A stretch of 6,756 nucleotides of DNA, taken from positions 1-6,756 of the forward strand of contig CAAGDE010000036.1 of assembly GCA_900768535.1 (NCBI GenBank), in the 5' to 3' direction. Origin of the DNA: Clostridia bacterium. GTDB taxonomy: Bacteria > Bacillota > Clostridia > Oscillospirales > CAG-272. How positions within the stretch are numbered: position 1 is the stretch's first letter; each line of letters starts with the position of its first letter. The notes below the pieces were generated by a model. That model was not told the DNA's origin. It saw only the letters and a list, made by a program, of their open reading frames with translations, and searched no databases. The position numbers and the translations under genes were made by a program. Positions 1-5,232 of the stretch are shown here, in pieces.

Positions 1-119
1 CCTCTTGAAAAGCGATGCCAGTTCGTTGCTTAAAATTTAATATCTTCTACCACAGGGGGCTTTTTTCGTATTGTCCGTACAATTTGGGGCAGTTCAATTG
101 CGGCAGGCTGTTTTATTTT

Positions 120-941
120 TCATTCATCCTTGCTGTCATCCTCTTTGCTGTCATCCTCTTTGCTGTCATCCTCTTTTCTGTCATCCTCATTCCCCTCCGG
201 CGGATAGGAAATTCCGCAATAGGGGCAGGTGCCGCGGTCGCCGCGGTAGCGGAAGCTGGCGTTGCAGTGGGGGCAGATTGCCGTTTTGAGGTCATCCGTC
301 TCTCCGGTCACGCGGACACGCCGTCCGATGGCGGGCAGGAGATAATGCTCCAGCGCCTTTCCGATTGCGGTGGAGAGCACCGTGCAGGCGCCGATTTCCA
401 CCGGTGCGTTGAGCCCCGCCAGGAACACGAACACGCCGGCGAGGTTCATGGCGCTGATTTCAACCACGCTCCCGCCGCCGAAGTCCAGCACGGCGTTCCG
501 GAAAAGGAGGAAAAAGGACAGAACGAAGAAGAGCGTGTTGAAGAATGCCGCCGAAAAGGAGGTCACGGTGAAGGCAAGCAGGCTCTTTCCCGTCTTTTTG
601 AGCCAGCCGAACAGGAAGCCGACCAAAAGCCCCATGAGCAGGCGCGGGACGATGCACAGGAACGCGGTCCTCACCGGACTGATGCTGAAGCAGAGCATCC
701 CGAAGGCGCTCATGCCGAAGCACTGGATGAAGCTGGAGATACCAAAAATCAGGCTGATGACCGCCGATGCGCCGGGTCCCACCGTGGTTGCGGCTATGGC
801 AACCGGAATGGTCAGGAAGGTAATTTCGATGACCCCTGCATGAAGGTATCCGAGCGGGGTGAACGACAGAAGCAGCTCGATTGCGGCAAGCATGGCAACC
901 TGAACGAGCTTCAGCGTTCGTTCTTTTTGTCTGTTGATCAT
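120..941 (-). CDS. ECF transporter S component with C-terminal zinc ribbon and acidic repeat tail
   Basis: Predicted membrane substrate-capture (S) subunit of an energy-coupling factor vitamin importer, 273 residues. Residues 10-205 are strongly hydrophobic, with about six membrane segments. The pattern FTPLGYL (27-33), then ITFLTIPVAIAA and a later PRLLMGLLVGFLFGW stretch (99-113), is typical of PF12822-like S components. The ligand cannot be read from sequence; the FTPLGYL and IPV motifs are shared by several vitamin families. After the membrane domain comes a cytoplasmic zinc ribbon with two CPxC knuckles (C223/C226 and C239/C242), then a tail (251-273) of EDDSK-like repeats. Both additions lie outside the normal S-component fold. 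The ATG at 941 is supported by AAGGA (plus-strand TCCTT at 949-953) seven bases upstream. No ECF ATPases or T component are in the window, so it probably shares a module encoded elsewhere. It is transcribed divergently from the DUF3737 operon. Confidence 0.86.
   Translation of the reverse strand: MINRQKERTLKLVQVAMLAAIELLLSFTPLGYLHAGVIEITFLTIPVAIAATTVGPGASAVISLIFGISSFIQCFGMSAFGMLCFSISPVRTAFLCIVPRLLMGLLVGFLFGWLKKTGKSLLAFTVTSFSAAFFNTLFFVLSFFLLFRNAVLDFGGGSVVEISAMNLAGVFVFLAGLNAPVEIGACTVLSTAIGKALEHYLLPAIGRRVRVTGETDDLKTAICPHCNASFRYRGDRGTCPYCGISYPPEGNEDDRKEDDSKEDDSKEDDSKDE
133..192. repeat. 15-bp in-frame tandem repeat encoding EDDSK units
   Basis: Four consecutive 15-bp units, CTGTCATCCTCTTTG on the plus strand, start at 133, 148, 163 and 178. 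The first two are identical, the third has one change at its end, and the fourth diverges over its last bases. They lie inside the 3' end of the leftward ECF gene and encode acidic EDDSK/EDDRK pentads. The 15-bp unit means copy-number change would keep the reading frame. Confidence 0.9.
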
Positions 942-995
942 GATAAAATCCTTATTTCCGGAGTCCCGTTTCCGGAATTCCTGTATTACCTGTAT

Positions 996-1024
996 ATTTT
1001 AACATATTCATCCGCTTTTGTCAA
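996..1024 (-). promoter_or_regulatory. Promoter for the leftward ECF S-component gene
   Basis: Read on the minus strand: TTGACA (plus coordinates 1019-1024), a 17-bp spacer, then TAAAAT (996-1001) with an extended -10 TG before it. Transcription would start near 989, giving a leader of about 48 nt before the ATG at 941. The -35 is perfect and the -10 has one change from consensus. The spacer is nearly identical to that of the divergent promoter at 1073-1101. Confidence 0.72.
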
Positions 1025-1033
1025 GTGGAAGGT

Positions 1034-1062
1034 TGTGAATTCTCCGGCGGGGGACGTTCACA
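1034..1062. repeat. Inverted repeat TGTGAA-N17-TTCACA between divergent promoters
   Basis: Perfect 6-bp inverted arms at 1034-1039 and 1057-1062 lie between the two -35 boxes of the divergent promoters. The position would suit a regulator acting on both transcripts. The half-sites resemble CRP/FNR half-sites, but the spacing is much wider than a normal CRP site, so no regulator is assigned. Confidence 0.35.
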
Positions 1063-1072
1063 GAAAAATCAT

Positions 1073-1101
1073 TTGACAAGACCGGATGAATGTGTTATAA
1101 T
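1073..1101 (+). promoter_or_regulatory. Consensus promoter for the DUF3737-MalY operon
   Basis: TTGACA at 1073-1078, a 17-bp spacer and TATAAT at 1096-1101, with TG one base before the -10 (extended -10). This matches the housekeeping sigma consensus exactly. Transcription should begin near 1108, about 50 nt before the preferred DUF3737 start at 1158. This makes a start codon as far upstream as 1107 unlikely. Confidence 0.85.
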
Positions 1102-1117
1102 AATATGTGTCAGAATA

Positions 1118-1133
1118 CAGACACCCATGTCTG
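1118..1133 (+). other. Small 5'-leader hairpin
   Basis: CAGACA (1118-1123), loop CCCA, TGTCTG (1128-1133): a perfect 6-bp stem with a four-base loop about 10 nt after the predicted transcript start. It could protect the 5' end of the mRNA or be incidental. It is too small to be a known riboswitch and has no U tract, so it is not a terminator. Confidence 0.35.
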
Positions 1134-1157
1134 AAACCGGAGGATTTGATCAGGATC

Positions 1158-2015
1158 ATGAAAACCATTGCACAGGCAAGACTGACGGGGGAGCGCGCAC
1201 TGTTCGGTGAGCATGACTGCGTCATTACGGATACCATTTTCGAGGACGGGGAATCGCCGCTCAAGGAAAGCAGGAACATCACGCTCCGGGGCAGTATGTT
1301 CAAGTGGAAGTACCCGCTGTGGTACGCGAAGGACATCCGGGCTTCCGACTGCACGTGGTTTGATATGGCGCGTGCGGGCGTGTGGTACAGTGATCGCGTC
1401 ACGGTGGAGCGCTGTGCCCTTGAGGCGCCGAAAAATTTCCGCAGATGTCACGATCTGACCCTGTCGCACGTGTCGTTTGCAAACGCCGCGGAAACGCTGT
1501 GGGAGTGCGAGGGCGTCACGCTGGACGACATCACCGCAAAGGGCGATTATTTTGCCATGAACAGCCGGGACATGACCGTCCGGGGGCTGACGCTGTACGG
1601 AAACTATTCCTTTGACGGCTGCCGGAATCTGACGGTGGAGGACTCCCGTCTGCTTTCCAAGGATGCATTCTGGAACTGCGAGAACGTGACCGTGCGGAAC
1701 TGCTTTATCTCCGGGGAATACCTCGGCTGGAACACGCGGAATCTGACGTTTACCGACTGCACCATCGAATCCCTGCAGGGACTGTGCTATATCGAGCACC
1801 TGACCATGCGGAACTGCCGGTTGCTGAATACCACGCTGGCGTTTGAATACTCCACGGTGGACGCCGAAATCATCGGGCACATCGACAGCGTCAAGAACCC
1901 GCGCGCGGGCAGACTGACTGCCGGCTCAATCGGTGACCTGATTCTGGAGCCGGAACGGGTGGACCCGGACGCAACCGAGATCCTTTTGGGGGAGGGCGCA
2001 CCGTATGCCGTTTGA
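1158..2015 (+). CDS. DUF3737 family protein, predicted right-handed beta-helix
   Basis: A 285-residue protein matching the DUF3737 family (PF12541), whose biochemical role is unknown. Recognisable family blocks are GERALFG (11-17), FEDGESPLKES (28-38), FKWKYPLWY (48-56), FDMARAGVWY (68-77), NFRRC and AAETLWEC (near 100-117), GDYFAMNS and GNYSFDG (129-154), LLSKDAFWNCENVTV (165-179), SGEYLGWN (185-192), ESLQGLCYIE, and FEYSTVDAEIIG (229-240). The regular spacing of short N/D-x-T/V strands, about one turn every 20 residues, resembles a pectate-lyase-type beta-helix. No signal peptide is seen, so it is probably cytoplasmic. The ATG at 1158 is preferred because it gives the family-like MKTIxxxxxxGERALF beginning and lies well downstream of the predicted transcript start. 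GGAGG at 1139-1143 is rather far away and AGGA at 1152-1155 very close, so the ribosome site is not ideal. It overlaps the MalY gene by 11 bp, implying translational coupling. Confidence 0.9.
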   Translation: MKTIAQARLTGERALFGEHDCVITDTIFEDGESPLKESRNITLRGSMFKWKYPLWYAKDIRASDCTWFDMARAGVWYSDRVTVERCALEAPKNFRRCHDLTLSHVSFANAAETLWECEGVTLDDITAKGDYFAMNSRDMTVRGLTLYGNYSFDGCRNLTVEDSRLLSKDAFWNCENVTVRNCFISGEYLGWNTRNLTFTDCTIESLQGLCYIEHLTMRNCRLLNTTLAFEYSTVDAEIIGHIDSVKNPRAGRLTAGSIGDLILEPERVDPDATEILLGEGAPYAV

Positions 2016-3156
2016 TTTCGATCATGTCCCCGACCGGCGGGGAAGCGGCTCCTTAAAATGGGAGGTCGGCGGGAACGAGCTGCCGATGTGGGTGGCGGAT
2101 ATGGATTTTCCGACCTGCCCGGCGGTACAGCAGGCAATTTTGGCGCGCGCGGCACACGGGGTGTTCGGATATACCGATGTCACGGAGGACTGGCGGCGCG
2201 CGGTGTGCGGGTGGTTTACCCGCCGGCACGGGTTTGCGCCGGAGCCCGAATGGCTGATCTTTTCCACCGGCGTGGTGCCGATTCTCTCCAGCGCGGTGCG
2301 AAAGCTGACCACGCCGAATGAGAATGTCCTGCTCCTGACGCCGGTTTATAACGTGTTCTACAACAGCATTGTCAACAACGGCTGCCGCCCGCTGGAGGTG
2401 CCGCTGCTTTACCGCACGGGGGAATATCAGATTGATTTCCCGGCACTGGAGCGCGGACTTGCCGACCCGCAGACAAGCCTGATGATTCTGTGCAACCCGC
2501 ACAATCCCATCGGGAAAATCTGGGACCGCGAAACGCTTGCGCGGATCGGTTCGCTTGCCGCAAAGCATCATGTGACGGTGATTTCGGACGAGATTCACTG
2601 CGACCTGACCGACCCCGGACGTGACTATGTGCCGTATGCGTCGGTCTCGGAGGAATGCCGGAGCAGCTGCGCGGTCTGCTTTGCGCCGACCAAGACCTTC
2701 AACCTGGCGGGAATCCAGACGGCGGGGGTGATGGTTCCGGACCCGTTTTTGCGGCATAAGCTGTGGCGGGCGCTGAACACCGATGAGGTCGCGGAGCCGA
2801 ACGTGTTTGCCATCCCTGCGGCGGTTGCGGCGTATAACGGCGGGGACGAATGGCTGGATGCTTTGCGCGCGTATCTGTACCGGAACAAGCAGACGGCGCG
2901 GGATTTCATCCGGGCAGAGCTGCCGCGCCTGACCGTGGTGCCGGGAGAGGCGACCTACCTGCTGTGGCTGGACTGCCGGGACTATACGGACGATTCGGTC
3001 GTGCTGGCACGGGAGATCCGCGAGCGGACCGGGCTATTCCTGTCGAACGGAAGCCAGTACGGGCGGGGCGGGGAGACCTTTCTGCGCATGAACATCGCCT
3101 GCCCGCGGGCACGGGTTTTGGACGGATTGGAAAGACTGCGGTGCGCTTTGACCTGA
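2005..3156 (+). CDS. MalY/PatB family PLP-dependent cystathionine beta-lyase / aminotransferase
   Basis: A 383-residue fold-type I PLP enzyme, close to the usual MalY/PatB length of about 390. It is expected to cleave C-S bonds, for example cystathionine to homocysteine, pyruvate and ammonia, in the cytosol. Family marks in order are LPMWVADMDF (26-35), FGYT (54-57), the FSTGVVP block (86-92), Y115 which should stack on the cofactor, NPHNPIGK (164-171), SDEIHCDL (194-201) with D195 for the pyridine nitrogen, APTKTFNLAG (227-236) with Schiff-base lysine K230, and FLRMNIACPR (359-368) with R361 for the substrate carboxylate. The active site looks intact. The start at 2005 has GGAGG at 1991-1995, nine bases upstream, and lies inside the end of the DUF3737 gene. 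The exact substrate (cystathionine, cysteine or another cysteine conjugate) is not fixed by sequence. No convincing terminator lies between its stop and the next promoter. Confidence 0.95.
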   Translation: MPFDFDHVPDRRGSGSLKWEVGGNELPMWVADMDFPTCPAVQQAILARAAHGVFGYTDVTEDWRRAVCGWFTRRHGFAPEPEWLIFSTGVVPILSSAVRKLTTPNENVLLLTPVYNVFYNSIVNNGCRPLEVPLLYRTGEYQIDFPALERGLADPQTSLMILCNPHNPIGKIWDRETLARIGSLAAKHHVTVISDEIHCDLTDPGRDYVPYASVSEECRSSCAVCFAPTKTFNLAGIQTAGVMVPDPFLRHKLWRALNTDEVAEPNVFAIPAAVAAYNGGDEWLDALRAYLYRNKQTARDFIRAELPRLTVVPGEATYLLWLDCRDYTDDSVVLAREIRERTGLFLSNGSQYGRGGETFLRMNIACPRARVLDGLERLRCALT

Positions 3157-3214
3157 CGGACTGTGCGATTCTCACAAAAATGCAAGATTTGATATAAAAA
3201 ATTGCAAAAAGCTC

Positions 3215-3243
3215 TTGACAAACCGGACGGAACGTGGTATAAT
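3215..3243 (+). promoter_or_regulatory. Consensus promoter for the riboswitch-ABC transporter operon
   Basis: TTGACA (3215-3220), a 17-bp spacer and TATAAT (3238-3243) with TGG just before the -10 (extended -10). It lies 58 bp after the MalY stop. Transcription would start near 3250, about 23 nt before the riboswitch P1 helix. Confidence 0.85.
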
Positions 3244-3272
3244 GTCATAAAATTGAACAGTCGGACACAATT

Positions 3273-3438
3273 GATGTCAGAGGCGCGGAATTCATCAGTA
3301 CCGCCGGGGAGGCTCCCGAAGCCAGTGAACCGGAGGAAAAGGGAATTCTGCCGAAGCGGAGCCGCTCGGGGCGGATTTCTGCTGGGCGCTTGGAGAAGAT
3401 CCAAGCGACTGTCGCAAACATTTGCGGAGTGCTGCATC
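3273..3438 (+). ncRNA. Lysine riboswitch (L-box) aptamer
   Basis: A cis-acting leader RNA that should bind free lysine and reduce expression of the downstream importer. The P1 helix pairs GATGTCAG (3273-3280) with CTGCATC (3432-3438), leaving one bulged U. It is followed by the conserved AGAGGCGCG core. P2 pairs GCGGAATTC (3285-3293) with GAATTCTGC (3343-3351). The L-box blocks CATCAGTA, AGTGAACCGGAGGAAAAGGG and CTGCCGAAGC appear in the expected order, then GCTGGG (3381-3386). P4 is CGCTTGG/CCAAGCG (3387-3393 with 3401-3407), followed by GACTGTC. P5 is CGCAA/TTGCG (3413-3417 with 3422-3426). Its length of 166 nt is close to known lysine riboswitches. The call is from remembered consensus and hand folding, not a covariance search. 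Confidence 0.92.
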
Positions 3439-3455
3439 CGGTTTCGTTTCTTTTC

Positions 3456-3475
3456 GGTATTTCTCATGAAATATC
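3456..3475 (+). other. AU-rich hairpin in the riboswitch expression platform
   Basis: GGTATTTC (3456-3463) pairs over eight positions, including one G-U, with GAAATATC (3468-3475) around a TCAT loop. It sits between the aptamer and the terminator-like hairpin. It may be a spacer helix or part of the switching structure; its role is not clear. Confidence 0.45.
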
Positions 3476-3479
3476 CGCT

Positions 3480-3521
3480 GAACGGTCGGGGCACCTGCTC
3501 CGGCCGTTCAATGATTTTATT
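3480..3521 (+). terminator. Riboswitch-controlled terminator hairpin
   Basis: GAACGGTCGGGGC (3480-3492) pairs along 13 positions, with two G-U wobbles, with GCTCCGGCCGTTC (3497-3509) around the loop ACCT. It is followed by an imperfect U run, ATTTTATT (3514-3521), and then the binding-protein ribosome site. This is the expected place for a lysine-dependent terminator. A possible antiterminator pairs CGGAGTGC (3425-3432, next to the P1 3' strand) with GCA (3491-3493) and CTCCG (3498-3502); that pairing is tentative. Confidence 0.75.
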
Positions 3522-3538
3522 CCAAGGAGGAAAAAACC

Positions 3539-4414
3539 ATGAAAAGAATCCTGACCCTCGCCCTCACCCTCTGCCTGCTGGCAGCCGCTCTTGCTTCCTG
3601 CAAGGGACGGGAAAAGGTGAACCTCTCCGGCATGACCCGTCTGTCCGATATCAGCGGCTCCGGCGCGACCGTTGCGGCGCAGGCCGGAACCTTCCACCTG
3701 ACCGCGCTGCAGTCACAGCTTACGGGCATCAATGCGGTGGAGTACAAGGACTTTGACACGATGCTGACGGCGCTCCGGAGCGGGGCAATCGACGGCTATG
3801 TGGCGGAGGAGCCCACCGCCGTGGACGCCTGCGCAAAGTACAGCGACATCGGCTACCTCAAGCTGAAGAATAACGATACCGGCTTCCTGGTCACGGGCGA
3901 TGACAACGGCATTGCCATCGGACTGAAGAAGGGCTCGCCGCTGACCGCGCAGATCAATCAGATCCTTACCGAAAAGGTGACCCCGGCGATTCAGACGGCG
4001 CTCATGGAGCAGATGTTTCAGGTCTGCGCATCGCCGGATACCGAGCAGAATATCAGCCTGGCTCTGCAATCCTCCAACACCGACACCTCGGGCGGAACCC
4101 TGCGCGTCTCGATGGAGTGCGCCTACCGTCCCTTCAACTGGACGCAGACGACCGGCGCGAACGGTGCGGTGCGGTTCGGGGAAGGACTGTATGCAAACGG
4201 CTATGACGTGCAGATCGCAAAATTCATTGCCGCAGAGCTGGGGATGAAGCTGGAGATTGTTCAGAAGGAGTTCGATTCGCTGATCAGCGCGGTGCAGACC
4301 GGCAAAGTGGATGCGATCATCGCCGGCATGAGCCCGACTGAGGACAGAGTGAAGCAGGTGGACTTTACGCAGTGCTACTATAAGAGCGAGCTGGTGATCA
4401 TCTACAAGAAATAA
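3539..4414 (+). CDS. Amino acid ABC transporter substrate-binding lipoprotein, apparently circularly permuted (probable lysine binder)
   Basis: Extracellular capture protein of the importer, 291 residues. The signal peptide ends in lipobox LASC, with C21 the lipid anchor. The fold is family 3 solute-binding (SBP_bac_3), but in swapped order. Residues 34-162 match the usual second lobe plus C-terminal helix: LSDISGSGATVAAQAGTFH (35-53), a TMLTALRSGAIDGYVAEEP stretch (74-92), GIAIGLKKGSPL (124-135) and a final helix. A linker of about 24 residues (163-186) follows. Residues 187-291 match the usual first lobe: LRVSMECAYRPFNW (188-201), GYDVQIAKFIAAELG (221-235), FDSLISAVQTGKVDAIIAGMSPTEDR (from 245), VDFTQCYYKSELVII (274-288). 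By family analogy R270 (SPTEDR) and the AGT loop should bind the substrate carboxylate and the acidic E90/E91 pair the amino group, so both halves look competent. AAGGAGG at 3524-3530, eight bases upstream, fixes the start. Lysine as ligand is inferred from the riboswitch. Confidence 0.93.
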   Translation: MKRILTLALTLCLLAAALASCKGREKVNLSGMTRLSDISGSGATVAAQAGTFHLTALQSQLTGINAVEYKDFDTMLTALRSGAIDGYVAEEPTAVDACAKYSDIGYLKLKNNDTGFLVTGDDNGIAIGLKKGSPLTAQINQILTEKVTPAIQTALMEQMFQVCASPDTEQNISLALQSSNTDTSGGTLRVSMECAYRPFNWTQTTGANGAVRFGEGLYANGYDVQIAKFIAAELGMKLEIVQKEFDSLISAVQTGKVDAIIAGMSPTEDRVKQVDFTQCYYKSELVIIYKK

Positions 4415-4449
4415 GCACATTCCGCAGGATGGCGGAGGGAGGACGGAAA

Positions 4450-5232
4450 GTGGAATTTTTGAGACAGGCGGGGAAAATCGTTGCCGATTACTACCCGTAT
4501 CTGCTGAAGGGTATCGGCGTGACCATGCTGATTGCGCTGACGGGCACGGTGGCGGGCTTGGTCATCGGACTGCTGACCGGTGTGGTGCGGACGGCGCCGC
4601 TGTCGAAGAATCCGGTTCTGCGCGGTCTGCACCGGTGCCTTAACGGGCTGATCGTTGCCTATATCGAGATTTTCCGGTCTACGCCGATGATGGTGCAGGC
4701 GATGGTCATTTTCTGGGGCTTTGCGTTCCTGAACGACGGACAGACCCTGCCGCTGATTCCCTCCGGCATCTTCATTGTGTCCATCAACACCGGTGCGTAC
4801 ATGGCGGAGATCGTGCGCGGCGGCATCATTTCGGTGGATCGCGGACAGATGGAGGGCGCGTATTCGGTCGGCATGACCCACGCACAGGCAATGCGGCACG
4901 TCGTTCTTCCGCAGGCACTGCGCAACATCCTGCCCTCGGTGAGCAACGAGTTTGTCATCAACATCAAGGATACCTCGGTGCTGAACGTCATCGGTGTCAT
5001 GGAGCTTTACTACATGGCGGGCGTGATCTACCGGATGAATTTTGAAATTTTTCAGACCTATCTGGTCATCTGTGTTCTCTATTTTGTCATGACCTTTGCC
5101 GTGACGCGTCTGCTGCGGCTGGCGGAAAAGAAGCTGGACGGCGCGAAAAACTACACCATCTGCGGCTCGCAGTCCGACCCCGCAGCGGAAATCCACGTGC
5201 ACGAACAGGAGGATGAATCATGGAAAAGGTAA
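4450..5232 (+). CDS. Amino acid ABC transporter permease (HisM/GlnP family)
   Basis: Inner-membrane channel subunit of the polar amino acid importer, 260 residues from the GTG at 4450, about five membrane segments. Family features are YPYLLKGIGVTMLIALTGT at the start (15-33), YIEIFRSTPMMVQ (71-83), the SINTGAYMAEIVRGGIISVDRGQMEGA block (from 111), and the EAA loop that docks on the ATPase, GMTHAQAMRHVVLPQALRNILP (141-162), then NEFVINIKDTSVLNVIG. The C-terminus (231-260) is a hydrophilic tail rich in acidic residues and histidine. GTG 4450 is chosen because GGGAGG (4437-4442) lies seven bases upstream; the in-frame ATG at 4429 has only a weak CAGG before it and would add seven residues. The start is 35 bp after the binding-protein stop, and the end overlaps the ATPase gene by 13 bp. 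One permease gene implies a homodimeric channel. Confidence 0.95.
   Translation: MEFLRQAGKIVADYYPYLLKGIGVTMLIALTGTVAGLVIGLLTGVVRTAPLSKNPVLRGLHRCLNGLIVAYIEIFRSTPMMVQAMVIFWGFAFLNDGQTLPLIPSGIFIVSINTGAYMAEIVRGGIISVDRGQMEGAYSVGMTHAQAMRHVVLPQALRNILPSVSNEFVINIKDTSVLNVIGVMELYYMAGVIYRMNFEIFQTYLVICVLYFVMTFAVTRLLRLAEKKLDGAKNYTICGSQSDPAAEIHVHEQEDESWKR

Noticed and set aside
45..67. Possible terminator at ACCACAGGGGGCTTTTTT on the plus strand
   Set aside because: The G run and T6 look like the 3' half of an intrinsic terminator, but no complementary CCCCC arm lies upstream in the window. The small stem ATTGT/ACAAT at 70-83 lacks a T tract.
15..1076. Long rightward open frame of 353 codons covering the ECF gene
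   Set aside because: It is antisense to a clear membrane protein with a good ribosome site, begins with an implausible sequence, and its composition (Arg/Glu/Gly/His-rich) is the usual shadow of a GC-rich gene.
1107..1157. GTG at 1107 as start of the DUF3737 protein
   Set aside because: It overlaps the predicted transcript start, leaves no room for a ribosome site, and adds 17 residues not expected in the family.
1127..1210. 27-codon upstream ORF starting ATG at 1127
   Set aside because: It is out of frame, has no ribosome site, its ATG lies in the loop/stem of a small hairpin, and most of it overlaps the DUF3737 gene.
1110..1880. Leftward open frame inside the DUF3737 gene
   Set aside because: It is antisense to a recognisable family protein and has shadow-like composition rich in Arg, His, Gln, Pro and Val, with no family resemblance.
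4402..5202. Leftward 266-codon frame opposite the permease
   Set aside because: It is rich in His, Arg, Asp and Gln, as expected for the complement of a hydrophobic GC-rich gene. The sense strand has all permease motifs.
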